Below, piece after piece: positions 23,155 to 32,989 of a stretch of 35,811 bases of DNA (position 1 is its first letter; each line of letters starts with the position of its first letter). Both the position numbers and the translations under genes were made by a program. The stretch covers positions 1 through 35,811 of the forward strand of contig CALKWG010000062.1 in NCBI GenBank assembly GCA_938004315.1. Direction: 5' to 3'. The notes under the pieces are model-generated. The model saw only the letters and a list, made by a program, of their open reading frames with translations, had not been told where the DNA came from and searched no databases. Source of the stretch: an uncultured Spirochaetaceae bacterium (lineage in GTDB: Bacteria; Spirochaetota; Spirochaetia; Treponematales; UBA12059).

Positions 23155-26009
23155 ACGGAACTATGCTTTTCGCGTTGAAGGGACGGCGCCGCGATACCGC
23201 CCGGCGTCGCCAGGCTCGCCGCCCGACGCTTTCGCTCGCTCGCCTCCTATGCCTAGCCCTGGTCGCGGCGGCCCTGGCCGGCTGCGCGGGCGGGCCGGCC
23301 GTGGAGCTCTTAGGCCCCGCGCCGTATGCCACCGTCGAGCCGGGGACCGTGGAGAACATGGGGCACCCCAAGATGGCCCAGGTGAAGGCCGCCTACGAAG
23401 CCATCCAGCCGGGCGCCGACGAGATCGTCGTCTTCTACCTGCGGAACGACGCCGACTACGGCCCCTGGGGTTTCTGGCACTGGGCCATACCCGGCGGCGA
23501 CGGCGCGACGAGCTGGGATAAGACCCGTGAGCTCGGGGTGGCCGAGGGCGTGGGTTATCTGCGCTTCAAGCGCGACGGCTCGACCCTAGGCGCGGTAACC
23601 GTCGGTTCCGACGGCCTCTTCGGCATCATAGCGCGCAAGGACGCCTCGTGGGAGAAGGACGGCGACGCCGACCGCATCCTGGACGCGAACGCGACCAACG
23701 CCTGGGTGATCTTCCAGGACGACCAGAAGAGCTATCCCTACGGCCCGTATAACCCGACCATAGACTTCGCGCGCCTGGTATCCGAGCGGGAGATCGTGCT
23801 CGAGCTGTCCGGGCGCTACGGCCTGCCCCTGGAGCCCGGTTCCGGCGGCTTTACGGCCCGCTACCAGGGCGGAGCCGAGATCCGCGTCGTCGACGCGGTG
23901 AACAACGCCGATCCCGATAACAGGCCGAACAACTACGCCCGCCGGGTGCGCCTCGTCCTGGCCGAGGACGCCAGGCTGGACGCGCCCATCGCGGTGAGCC
24001 ATCCGGCCTTCCTGGCTCCGGCGCGCGTCGACGCCGCCGCCTTGGCCGCCGAGCGGGCCGATAGGATAGTCCCCCCGGAGGGCTATAGGCTCGGCGCGAT
24101 CTACGACGCGGCGACGAAGTCCGCCGAGTTCAGGCTTTGGAGCCCCTTCGCCAGCCGGGTCAGCCTTAGGCTGTACCGCCGCAGCCTGGCTCGCGAGGCC
24201 GACTACGCGCTCGAACTCAAGAAGGAAGCGGCCACGGGCGTCTGGAGCGCGCGCTTCGACCGCGCCGACCCGGACGGTTTCTTCTACGAGTATTCGGTGT
24301 TCTTCGGCGAGAGCGAGAACGTCGTCTTAGACCCCTACGCGCTCTCGATGGACGCCTTTACCGGGAGCGGCCCCGGCCGCGGCGCGGTCGTCGACCCGGC
24401 CAAGGCCCAGCCCAAAGGCGGCTGGGAGGGCTATACCGACGTCAAGCTCGCCAAGCGCGAGGATGCGATCATCTACGAGGTCTCGGTCCGCGACTTCACG
24501 ATCGGCCCCGACGCCGGCGTGAAGGGCCGGCCCGGCTCCTACCTGGCCTTCATCGAGAAGATCCCGTACCTGAAGGAGCTCGGCGTCACGCACGTGCAGC
24601 TCATGCCGGTGTTAAATTTCTATTATACGAACGAGCTCGAGACCGGCTTCGAGGCTAACGGGCGCGCCCACGACAACAACTATAACTGGGGCTACGACCC
24701 GCATAGCTACTTCGCTCCTGAGGGCTGGTTCTCGAGCGACGCCCGCGACCCCTACGCGCGTATCGTCGAGCTGAAGACCTTGATCAAGGAGCTCCATAAG
24801 GCGGGCTTGGGCGTCCTCCTCGACGTGGTCTACAACCATACCGCGAACACCTCGATCCTGGACGGCATCGTCCCCGGCTATTTCTATAGGCGCGACGCGC
24901 GCGGCGGGCTCACGAACAACTCCGGCGTGGGCAACGACCTGGCCACCGAGCGGGCCATGGCCTCGCGGCTGATCCGCGATTCCATCTACCATTGGGTGAA
25001 CGAGTACAAGGTCGACGGCTTCCGCTTCGACCTCATGGGGCTCATCGACGCCGAGACTATACTCAAGGCCCGCGAGAGGGTCGCGGCCCTGCCGGGCAAG
25101 GACGATATCCTCTTCCAAGGCGAGGGCTGGAAAATGTACCGGGGCCCCGCGCTCGCGGTGATGGACCAGAACTATATGACCAAGACCGACCTCGTCGCCG
25201 TCTTCAACGACGAGTTCCGCGACATCCTCAAGGCCGGCGGCTTGAACGACCGGGCCAAGGGTTTCGTGACCGGTAAGCCGGTCAACACGGCCATGGTCTT
25301 CAACAATCTGGCCGGCCGGCCTATGCTCTACTACAAAGCCGACCAGCCCGGCGATTCCATGAACTACGTCTCCGCCCACGACAACCTCACCTTGGCGGAT
25401 AACATCGCCTTCAACGTCGGCCTGGACGCCCGCTATCCCGACGAGCGCGCCGAGATAGCCGCGCGGGCCAAGCTGGCGAACTTCTTCGTGCTCACCGGCC
25501 AGCCTATAGCCTTCCTGCACGCCGGCTGCGAGCGCGGGCGCACCAAGCCTCGGCTGGGCGCGACGAGCGAGGTCACCGGCGACTACGTCCATAACAGCTA
25601 CGATTCGTCGGACGATATCAACCAGTTCGTCTGGACCCTGCCGCCCGAGTACGCCGCGCTCAACGAGTACGTGAAAGGCCTCATCGCGATACGCAAGGCC
25701 GAGCCCATACTGCGCCTCGGCGACGCGGCCCTGGTCGAGAAGGCCATGAGGCAGCTCAAGCACGACGACCAGCTGTCCATGGGCTGGGTCGTCAGCCACG
25801 GCGGGACCACCCTGGTCATGCTGGCGAACGCCAACTGGGACCAGAGCGTGACCATCGAGACCGGTCTGAACCTGGCCCAGGCTCGTTTCCTGGCCGACGG
25901 CGAGCGCGCCGATCCCAAGGGCCTAGCCAACCCGGTCGGCGCGAAAATCCAAGGCTCCGCGGTCACGGTCGCGCCGCTTTCGGCCGCGATCATCAAGCTG
26001 GCGCCTTGA
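23151..26009 (+). CDS. pulA: Lipoprotein type I pullulanase (CBM41-like, CBM48, GH13)
   Basis: 952 residues. A long Arg-rich N-region leads to lipobox LAGC (Cys45), so the protein should be lipid-anchored on the cell envelope. An N-terminal pullulanase-associated starch-binding region (DEIVVFYLRNDADYGPWGFW) starts near residue 90, a CBM48-like domain follows near 310-415, then the GH13 barrel. The type I marker YNWGYDP is at 511-517. Catalytic residues: Asp627 (nucleophile, GFRFDLMG), Glu658 (acid/base, QGEGW) and Asp744 (AHDNLTL); region I is DVVYNHT. It should cut alpha-1,6 branches in pullulan, starch or glycogen outside the cell. Translationally coupled to the kinase upstream. Confidence 0.93.
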   Translation: MNGTMLFALKGRRRDTARRRQARRPTLSLARLLCLALVAAALAGCAGGPAVELLGPAPYATVEPGTVENMGHPKMAQVKAAYEAIQPGADEIVVFYLRNDADYGPWGFWHWAIPGGDGATSWDKTRELGVAEGVGYLRFKRDGSTLGAVTVGSDGLFGIIARKDASWEKDGDADRILDANATNAWVIFQDDQKSYPYGPYNPTIDFARLVSEREIVLELSGRYGLPLEPGSGGFTARYQGGAEIRVVDAVNNADPDNRPNNYARRVRLVLAEDARLDAPIAVSHPAFLAPARVDAAALAAERADRIVPPEGYRLGAIYDAATKSAEFRLWSPFASRVSLRLYRRSLAREADYALELKKEAATGVWSARFDRADPDGFFYEYSVFFGESENVVLDPYALSMDAFTGSGPGRGAVVDPAKAQPKGGWEGYTDVKLAKREDAIIYEVSVRDFTIGPDAGVKGRPGSYLAFIEKIPYLKELGVTHVQLMPVLNFYYTNELETGFEANGRAHDNNYNWGYDPHSYFAPEGWFSSDARDPYARIVELKTLIKELHKAGLGVLLDVVYNHTANTSILDGIVPGYFYRRDARGGLTNNSGVGNDLATERAMASRLIRDSIYHWVNEYKVDGFRFDLMGLIDAETILKARERVAALPGKDDILFQGEGWKMYRGPALAVMDQNYMTKTDLVAVFNDEFRDILKAGGLNDRAKGFVTGKPVNTAMVFNNLAGRPMLYYKADQPGDSMNYVSAHDNLTLADNIAFNVGLDARYPDERAEIAARAKLANFFVLTGQPIAFLHAGCERGRTKPRLGATSEVTGDYVHNSYDSSDDINQFVWTLPPEYAALNEYVKGLIAIRKAEPILRLGDAALVEKAMRQLKHDDQLSMGWVVSHGGTTLVMLANANWDQSVTIETGLNLAQARFLADGERADPKGLANPVGAKIQGSAVTVAPLSAAIIKLAP

Positions 26010-26019
26010 GGCCCTGAGC

Positions 26020-28503
26020 GTGAATTACCGAAAGATCCCCACGCCGGAGAACTTCCGCTTCGCGCCGGCCGCCCCGGGTCGGCCGGGCGCCGGAGAGCCC
26101 CCGGCCGAGGGCGGGCGAGGCAGACGAGCAGGAGCGCCGGCCGCCGAGGGGCTACCTGTCGCCGGATCCGCGGTCCGGCTCGACGGCGGGCCCTTCCCGC
26201 CGGTCGAGCTGAGCCTGCGACCCGAGGGGCCCGGGCTCTTCAGGCTGCGCGGCGAATCGGCCCGCTGGCCGGGGGGCTCGGGCAGCCTGGCGGGCCTGGA
26301 CGGCGCGCGTGCGGCGGCCCTGCCCGGGCCAGAAGCGGCCGCCTGCGAGCTAAAGCCGGACGGCGGCGTCGACCTGTCGCTCGGCGGGACGCGTCTTTTA
26401 TCCGGCGCCGGTTTCGGCCTGGCGGGTAGTTCGTGGCTCCTGCGTTTCGAGCCGCCGGCCGACACCCGCTACTACGGTTTGGGCGGCAAGAACCTGGGCT
26501 TCGAGCTCTCCGGCAAGCGCGCCCTCTTTTGGAACACCGACCTCTTCGCCGAGTTCGATTGGGCGGAGATAGCCGAGTCGCGCGCCGACCCTCTGTACGC
26601 CAGCTTCCCCGTGCTTATAGGCCGCAAAGCCGCCGCCGCGGCTCCTGGTTCGGCGGCGCCGCTCTGGTGGGCCGTCGTGATGGACGCGCCCTGGCCGGGC
26701 TTCGTCAATCTCGGCGCCGGCGAGGGCATCTTCGCCGCCGGCTCGACGCCCTGGAAGCCCTGGCTGTACCTGGGCGCTCAAGGCGGCGCTCCGGATCTAT
26801 GGCTCTTAGCCGACGACGACCCGGCCAGGCTCGTGCGACGCCTGCAGCTCCTGCAGGGGACCATGCCGCTCCCGCCGCTTTGGGCCTTGGGCCACCACCA
26901 GTGCCGCTGGGGCTACCGCTCCTACGCCGACTTACAGCGCATAGCCGACGAGTACGAGGCCCGCGGAATCCCGAACGACGGGCTCTGGCTGGATATCGAC
27001 TATATGGACGGCTTCCGCGTCTTCACGGTGAACGCCGAGCATTTCGACGAGCCGGCCGCGCGGCTGGCCGAGCTCCGCGCCCGCGGCTACGCCGTGGTTC
27101 CCATCCTGGATCCGGGGCTCCGCCGCGACGAGGCCTACGCGCCTTACGCGCGCGCTAAGGCCGATGGGCTCCTCTGTACCACCGAGGAGGGCCTTACCTA
27201 TACCGGCTTCGTCTGGCCCGGCTACACGGCCTTCCCCGACTTCAGCCTGCCCGAGGGCCGGGCCTTTTGGGCCGACGAGGTCGAAAGCCTCACGCGCCTG
27301 GGCTTTAGCGGCTATTGGATAGACATGAACGACCCGTCCACCGGCTCGGCGCCGCCTCAAGACATGCGCTTCGGCCGAGCTAGCCTGCCGCACGAGGCCT
27401 TTAGGAACCAGTACGCCCTAGGCATGGCCATGGCCACGCGCGACGGGCTAACCCGCGCCAGGCCGGACGAGCGGCCCTTCATCATCAGCCGCTCGGCCTA
27501 CCTGGGAATGGCCAAGCACGCGGGCATGTGGACCGGCGACAACGTGTCCAACCCGACCCACCTGAAGGCGGCGCCGGCCTTCAGCCTGAACCTCTCGGTC
27601 TCCGGCATGCCCATGAACGGGCCCGACGTGCCGGGCTTCGCCGGCGACGCCGACGGCGCGCTCATGGAGGCCTGGTATAAGGCCGGCTTCCTCTTCCCCT
27701 TCCTCCGTAACCACAACGTGGCCGGGGCCCGCGACCAGGAGCCCTGGACCCGCGGCAAGGCGACCGAACGGGTCGCGGCCGCCTATATCCGCTCGCGCTA
27801 CGCGCTCCTGCCCTACCTGTACCAGGCTTGGATTGCCCAGGAGGAGGGCGGCGAGCCTGTCATGCGGCCGCTGTGGTACGCCTGGCCCGAGGAGGAGTGG
27901 ACCGCCGACTGCGGCGATGAATTCTTAATCGGCCCCGATATCCTGCATGCGCCCATCCTGGAGCCGAAGGCGCGGAGCCGGAGCGTCCGGCTCCCGGCCG
28001 GACCGTGGTTCGACTGGAACGCCGGCGCATACCGGCGCGGCGGCCAGGCCTTCACGGCCGAGGCCGGACGGGACGACACGCCCCTCTACTTCAGGGCCGG
28101 CGCGGCCGTCGCGTTCCAGCGCGGCCCGAGGCGCGACCACGCCAAAGAGCTCCGCGCGCCGGACATCTTGCTTTTCGCCCTGGACGGCGCGGAGGAGGGC
28201 GGCTCGGGCTCCCTGCGCTACGCGGCCGACGACGGCCTGAGCCTCAGCTATCGCGACGGCGCGCGTACCGAGTTCGAGCTGACTTGGTCGTATACGGGCG
28301 GCGTCCTCTCTATAGAAGCCGACTACCTGCGCCGCGGCTACGGAGCGATTAGGCCGCGCATCCTTATCCCGGCCGCCTCGGCTCCGGGCGCCCCGGCCGT
28401 CCTGCGTTTCCGCGGCCGCGAGTCGGCGCTGAAGCCCGCGCGCCTTGAGTTCGCCGGGCGCCGCGCGCCGGTCCTGGCGAGCCGGCCGCTCGATCTCGAT
28501 TAG
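26020..28503 (+). CDS. GH31 alpha-glucosidase
   Basis: 827 residues without a signal peptide, so probably cytoplasmic. GTG start 10 bases after the pullulanase stop. GH31 landmarks: LWLDIDYMDGFRVFT, the nucleophile motif WIDMNDP (Asp435), the acid/base block SAYLGMAKHAGMWTGDN (Asp507), and FLRNHN. Members release glucose from alpha-glucan ends or transfer glucosyl groups; here hydrolysis of imported malto- or isomalto-oligosaccharides fits the neighbours. The first 50 residues include a Pro/Gly/Arg-rich stretch that looks like an insertion or poorly conserved tail. Its stop codon overlaps that of the convergent debranching gene. Confidence 0.94.
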   Translation: MNYRKIPTPENFRFAPAAPGRPGAGEPPAEGGRGRRAGAPAAEGLPVAGSAVRLDGGPFPPVELSLRPEGPGLFRLRGESARWPGGSGSLAGLDGARAAALPGPEAAACELKPDGGVDLSLGGTRLLSGAGFGLAGSSWLLRFEPPADTRYYGLGGKNLGFELSGKRALFWNTDLFAEFDWAEIAESRADPLYASFPVLIGRKAAAAAPGSAAPLWWAVVMDAPWPGFVNLGAGEGIFAAGSTPWKPWLYLGAQGGAPDLWLLADDDPARLVRRLQLLQGTMPLPPLWALGHHQCRWGYRSYADLQRIADEYEARGIPNDGLWLDIDYMDGFRVFTVNAEHFDEPAARLAELRARGYAVVPILDPGLRRDEAYAPYARAKADGLLCTTEEGLTYTGFVWPGYTAFPDFSLPEGRAFWADEVESLTRLGFSGYWIDMNDPSTGSAPPQDMRFGRASLPHEAFRNQYALGMAMATRDGLTRARPDERPFIISRSAYLGMAKHAGMWTGDNVSNPTHLKAAPAFSLNLSVSGMPMNGPDVPGFAGDADGALMEAWYKAGFLFPFLRNHNVAGARDQEPWTRGKATERVAAAYIRSRYALLPYLYQAWIAQEEGGEPVMRPLWYAWPEEEWTADCGDEFLIGPDILHAPILEPKARSRSVRLPAGPWFDWNAGAYRRGGQAFTAEAGRDDTPLYFRAGAAVAFQRGPRRDHAKELRAPDILLFALDGAEEGGSGSLRYAADDGLSLSYRDGARTEFELTWSYTGGVLSIEADYLRRGYGAIRPRILIPAASAPGAPAVLRFRGRESALKPARLEFAGRRAPVLASRPLDLD

Positions 28504-31500
28504 GCGATGCGCTTGAGTATCAGCGCGCCCTTGGCCGGGATCGTAGCCTCGCCGGCTATCGTAGCTCCCGAGCCGTCGAGCCTGGCCTCGGCCGCGGCGC
28601 TGTCGGCGACGAGGCGCCAGGAGCCCGCTGGCAGGCTTAAGCCGGCGGCCTCGGCGCGGGCGTTGGCCAGGACGCAGAGCCCGCCGACGCGGGCCGCGCC
28701 CAGGCTCCAAGCCAGGAGGCCGCCGGCGTCGGCTAGGAAGCGGAGCTCCCGGCGTATCTCGGCCCCGGTCCGCAGCCTTAAGAGCGGCTCGCGCCGCCGC
28801 AAGGCGATGAGGCCCCGGGCGTAGGCGACGCCGCTCTCCTCCCGCCGAGCCCGTTCCCAGTCCAGGGCGTTGAGCTCGTCGCTAAATTTATACGAGTCAT
28901 GGCAGAAGAAGGCGCTCCCGTCGGGTAGGGCGACCGCCTTATCGAGGCCTCCGGCCTTCGCCCAAGACTCGGGGAAACGCTTCGTACGGTAGAACTCCTG
29001 GCCGGCGTGCACTATCGGTAGTCCCTGGGCGCTGAGGGTCAGGGTCAGGGCTAGGCGCGAGAGCCGCGCGTAGTACTCGTCGCCGCGGCCGGGCTCGGTA
29101 AGCTCGAGCTTGTCGCGCAGGGTCAGGTTATCGTGTATCTCGACGTAGTTGAGGCAGGCCCCGCTCCGCTCGCCCCAAGGCTTGGACATGGCCGTGCCGA
29201 CGACGCGCTTGTTCCTCACCTGCGGGTGCCTCGTCGCGCCGACTACGCCGAACTTCACGCTCTCCTCGAGCGCCCCGCCGTGCAGCCAGCCCGGCGCGGC
29301 GGCGTTAAGGACCGAGCCCTTGACGCCGTCGCGGAAGGCGTCGTTGAACATGCCGTAGCCGGGGAGCTCCCGGATCCTTCTCTGATCCGCCGCCTTCAGC
29401 GGGGCCGCGCCGCGGTACATATCCCAGCCCTCGCCGTAGAGCAGGAGGTCCGGCTTGATATCCTTCAGCCTCGCCTCGACGAAGCGCATCGTCTCGACGT
29501 CGTGCAAGCCCATGAGGTCGAAGCGGAAGCCGGAGAGCTTATAGCCCGAGAGCCACCAGGCTAAGGTGTCGGACATGTAGCGGCGGAACATGGGGCGCTC
29601 CGAGGCGGTGTCGTCGCCGGCGCCCGAGTCGCGCCGGCCGCGGAAATAGTAGCCGGGGACGCAGGCGTCCAGGGCCGAGCGCGCGGCCTCGGGCACGTGG
29701 TTGTAGACGACGTCCATGACGACGCCCATGCCCGCCTGCCCGAGGGCCTGTACGAGGGAGCGCAGCTCCCGGACGCGGGCCTCGCCGTCGCGCGGGTCGG
29801 AGGCGTACGAGCCCTCGGGCGCGGCGTAGTTGCCCGGGTCGTAGCCCCAGTTGAACGCGCCGCCCTCGCGCCGCGCGGCGTATTCCGGCTCGTGGACCCG
29901 CGCCTCGTCAACCGAGACGAAGTCGAAGACCGGCAGGAGCTGCACGTGGCTTACGCCCAGGGCGCGGAGGTAGTCGAAGCCGGTCGGGAAGGCTTCATGG
30001 CGTTCGCGAGCCGGAGCGCTCGCGGCGTCTCGGCCTACGCTTGCCGCGGCCGAATACGCGGCCCCGAGATAGGTGCCCGCCAGCTCGCGCGGGCCTAGCC
30101 AGGACGGATGGCTCGTCAGGTCGCGGACGTGGGCCTCGTAGACGACGGCGTCGTTCGGCGCGTCGCAGGAGGGCGGCACGAAGCGCTCCCAGCCTTTGGG
30201 CGCGGCCCGTTCGGGGTCTAGGACCATGCCCCGCCGGCCGTTCAAGCCGGCGCTCCTGCCATAGGGGTCGACGGCTAGGCGCGAAAGGCCGAAGGATCGC
30301 ACCCTATAGGCGTAGTAGCGGCCGTGTAGGTCGCCCGATAGCTCGGCTACCCAGACGCCTTTACGGCCAAGAGCCATCTCGACGAGCTCGGGATCCTCGT
30401 CGCCGTCCCCGCGCTCCCATAATAGGAGCTGGACGCGGCTCGCGCTCGGGGCCCAGAGCCTGAACGAAGTGGCCTCCGCAGACCACAGGGCGCCGAGTTC
30501 ATCGTCGCTATGGTAGGCCGACGCGAATTCCGCCGAGTCGTACCATGCGGCCAGGGTGGCCGCCGGCCCCGCGTCGTAGCGGCCGGAGAGGATTATACCT
30601 TTGAGGACCTCCTGCCCGCGCGTCGGCAGGTTCCACGGCGCTCGGCGCGGCTCGGCGAAGCGGAGGGTCGTGAGCTCAGGGTAGGCCTCGCGGACTCGGA
30701 CGGGCGCCGCGCCGGCGGGCATCGCTTCGGCGCGCGCCGCTTCAGCGCGCGCCATGTTGGAAAGCCTCCCGCTTTCTTCGTCGTAGCGCAGCTGGAGTTC
30801 GGCGCTTCCCGGGAGCTCCAGCTTGAATGCCAACGGGCCCGTGGGGCCGGGCAGCTCGAGCTTTAGGCGTAGGGGACGCGCATCGGTGCCCCGGCGCGAC
30901 AGCTTGAGCTCCCAGGTCCGGCCCTGCCGGCGGGCTCGTATCGCCAAAGTCCCGCCCTCGCCGAAGCTCGGCTCGGCCTCGAGCTCGTTCAGGCCCTCGG
31001 GTAGGCGCGGGGCCAGGTCGAGCCTCCCGTCCATGAGCGCCGGCTTGAATCCTAGATAGCCTTGGAAGGCGGCGCGGACGAACTCGGAGACGCTCCAGGC
31101 CTGCAGGTACGCGCCTGAATGGATGGGCTCGCCGTTTGGCCCCGGGTGGGCGTGCAGGTTCTCGGCGAGGGCGCCGGGCGTGGGGCCCTGGAGTATCTGC
31201 CCGGCGAGGTTTTTCGTGAGCTCGAAGGCGCGCTCGTATGCGCCGTAGCGCAGCATGGCTTCTATGGCCGGGCCGGCCAACCAGCCCCAGACGGTACCGT
31301 TGTGATAGGCCGCGTCCTTGTGGTACTTGGGGCTGCCGTCGTGGTCGGGATGGAAGAGCGGATCCTCCTGCGAGAGGCTCGCCACGCCGTAGGGATAGAC
31401 TAGCTCCGGGACGAGGTCGGCGACGATTGCCGCTTCGAGCTCGGGCTCTAGGAGGGGGCGGCCGCTATCGGAGCCGGCGCCCAGCGCCAAGAAGGCGTTC

Positions 31501-32906
31501 GGCCTGGCGCGCAGATCGGCCTGGCCATCAGGCCTAAGCCTATCGGCCAGCCGCCGCTCCTCGGCATGCCAGAATCGGGCCTTGAACGAGGCCTTGAGCC
31601 TCGTAGCCGCCTCGTCGTAGGCGGCGCGGCGGCTTTCATCCCCGCTCAGTGCCGCCAGGCGGGAGCCGGCGAGCAGGGCCTCGTAGAAATACGACTGTAC
31701 CTCGACGGCGCAGTCGCCGCGGGCCGACCAGGCTTCCTTCCCTTCGATGCGCGCGTCCATCCAGCTGTCCGCCTCGCCGTGGGGCAGGAAGCCTTCTTCG
31801 TCGCGGCGGGCCAGATCGGCGTCCAGGGCCAGGAAGGCCGTCGCGGCTAATTCTCGGGCGAAGGCTTCATCGCCCGTGTATTGCAGGTAGTGCCAGAGGC
31901 CGCGTATGAACAAGGGCGTGCCGTCGGCGGTATTGTAGATCACGTCGTCCGGCCCGCGCCAGCGGTTGGGCACGCGGCCGTAGCTCGGGCTGGCCGGGTC
32001 TCGATCCTGACGCTCGGCGAAGGCGGCCAGGACTTCGCGCGCCTCGCCGAAGCGTCCGGAGGCCAGGAGGATGCCCGGCAGGGCTATGAAGGTGTCGCGG
32101 CCCCAGTTGTCGCGGAACCAGGGGAGGCCCGCCCAGATGCCCAAGCCCTCCTCCCGAGCGACGAGGCTCCAACCCGAGAAGGCGGCCCAGGCCGCGGCCT
32201 TGTCGAACGCGGCGTCGGCGCTCGACAAGGAGGCCCCGGAAAAAAAGTCGGCGACGGCGGCCCGATGCGCCTGGATGGCCTCTTCCTTGGCCAAGGCGGC
32301 CGCTTTCTCCGCAGCCTCCTGCGCGCTTTTGCCCCAGGCCAGGTAGAAATCGGCGGATGAAAAGCCCGGCTCCGGATAGAAGGCCTCGACGCGCTCGCCG
32401 GCAGGCGCCCGGAGCCCGCCGTGCATGCGGGCTCGGCCTGGTTTAAAGGCCGTGCTTGAAGCGACGGCCACGGCTTCGGCTCCGTCGCGATCCGCCCCGC
32501 GGGCCCAGGCTTGCACGCCGTCGATGCGGACGCTCACCCAAGGCGAACGGCAACGCGGCAATACGAGGGCGAGGCCGTCGGCCTTGCCGCTAGGCTTCTC
32601 GAGCCGACGCTCGTCGAGCCCGACCCACGCGGCAGCCCGTTCGAGGAGTAGGGCTAAGCCGATGCCGTCGGCGCGGAACTCGCCGGGCAGGGCCCGGCTC
32701 GCTTCGCGCGATCGGTCCCGGATGTTCCCCGCCCGTACGGCGAAGGCGTCGCGTAGCCGCGTAAGCTCGCCGCGTCGATAGCCGGCGCCGGCGCAGGGGC
32801 GCGCGGGAAAGAGCTCCAGGTAGCCGCGCTCGCGGTCGCCCCAGGAGACGCGGCCGGGCGAGCCAGGCTCATGGCGTATGGTGAGGGTGTCGAAATTGAA
32901 ATGCAT
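28500..32906 (-). CDS. Fusion of GH133-like amylo-1,6-glucosidase and type I pullulanase-like GH13
   Basis: 1468 residues in one uninterrupted frame, no signal peptide. The N-terminal half is a glycogen-debranching (GDE C-terminal type) domain: WFRDNWGRDTFIALPG (Asp271), HGEADSWMDA (Asp384), RGDCAVEVQSYFYEAL, YHNGTVWGW, LQAWSVSEF. After a beta-rich linker (about 650-770) come a CBM48-like region and a GH13 domain of pullulanase type: FNWGYDP, nucleophile Asp1130 (GFRFDLMG), Glu1159 (YGEGWDMYRG), Asp1259 (HDNLTLRDK). Both halves appear catalytically complete. In eukaryotic debranching enzyme the order is GH13 then GH133; here it is reversed and the GH13 half is pullulanase-like. The ATG at 32906 has GGAG six bases upstream; a TTG at 32918 is less likely. 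Confidence 0.86.
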   Translation of the reverse strand: MHFNFDTLTIRHEPGSPGRVSWGDRERGYLELFPARPCAGAGYRRGELTRLRDAFAVRAGNIRDRSREASRALPGEFRADGIGLALLLERAAAWVGLDERRLEKPSGKADGLALVLPRCRSPWVSVRIDGVQAWARGADRDGAEAVAVASSTAFKPGRARMHGGLRAPAGERVEAFYPEPGFSSADFYLAWGKSAQEAAEKAAALAKEEAIQAHRAAVADFFSGASLSSADAAFDKAAAWAAFSGWSLVAREEGLGIWAGLPWFRDNWGRDTFIALPGILLASGRFGEAREVLAAFAERQDRDPASPSYGRVPNRWRGPDDVIYNTADGTPLFIRGLWHYLQYTGDEAFARELAATAFLALDADLARRDEEGFLPHGEADSWMDARIEGKEAWSARGDCAVEVQSYFYEALLAGSRLAALSGDESRRAAYDEAATRLKASFKARFWHAEERRLADRLRPDGQADLRARPNAFLALGAGSDSGRPLLEPELEAAIVADLVPELVYPYGVASLSQEDPLFHPDHDGSPKYHKDAAYHNGTVWGWLAGPAIEAMLRYGAYERAFELTKNLAGQILQGPTPGALAENLHAHPGPNGEPIHSGAYLQAWSVSEFVRAAFQGYLGFKPALMDGRLDLAPRLPEGLNELEAEPSFGEGGTLAIRARRQGRTWELKLSRRGTDARPLRLKLELPGPTGPLAFKLELPGSAELQLRYDEESGRLSNMARAEAARAEAMPAGAAPVRVREAYPELTTLRFAEPRRAPWNLPTRGQEVLKGIILSGRYDAGPAATLAAWYDSAEFASAYHSDDELGALWSAEATSFRLWAPSASRVQLLLWERGDGDEDPELVEMALGRKGVWVAELSGDLHGRYYAYRVRSFGLSRLAVDPYGRSAGLNGRRGMVLDPERAAPKGWERFVPPSCDAPNDAVVYEAHVRDLTSHPSWLGPRELAGTYLGAAYSAAASVGRDAASAPARERHEAFPTGFDYLRALGVSHVQLLPVFDFVSVDEARVHEPEYAARREGGAFNWGYDPGNYAAPEGSYASDPRDGEARVRELRSLVQALGQAGMGVVMDVVYNHVPEAARSALDACVPGYYFRGRRDSGAGDDTASERPMFRRYMSDTLAWWLSGYKLSGFRFDLMGLHDVETMRFVEARLKDIKPDLLLYGEGWDMYRGAAPLKAADQRRIRELPGYGMFNDAFRDGVKGSVLNAAAPGWLHGGALEESVKFGVVGATRHPQVRNKRVVGTAMSKPWGERSGACLNYVEIHDNLTLRDKLELTEPGRGDEYYARLSRLALTLTLSAQGLPIVHAGQEFYRTKRFPESWAKAGGLDKAVALPDGSAFFCHDSYKFSDELNALDWERARREESGVAYARGLIALRRREPLLRLRTGAEIRRELRFLADAGGLLAWSLGAARVGGLCVLANARAEAAGLSLPAGSWRLVADSAAAEARLDGSGATIAGEATIPAKGALILKRIA

Positions 32907-32916
32907 ATAGAGCTCC

Positions 32917-32928
32917 AAAACCGGTTTA
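32917..32928. promoter_or_regulatory. Second AAACCGGTTT-type operator, between debranching and amylase genes
   Basis: AAAACCGGTTTA differs by one base from the TAAACCGGTTTA palindrome at 22217-22228. It lies immediately before the debranching gene's ribosome-binding site and within 62 bases of the divergent amylase start. A nearby GGTA-TGC-TACC inverted repeat (32934-32944) and a GTAAAGCC half-site-like stretch may belong to the same control region. Neither promoter could be placed with certainty. Confidence 0.6.
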
Positions 32929-32989
32929 GTCGTGGTATGCTACCGTAAAGCCGGCAGAGGCGGCATCAACGGAGAGGACGGAGCGTAGC

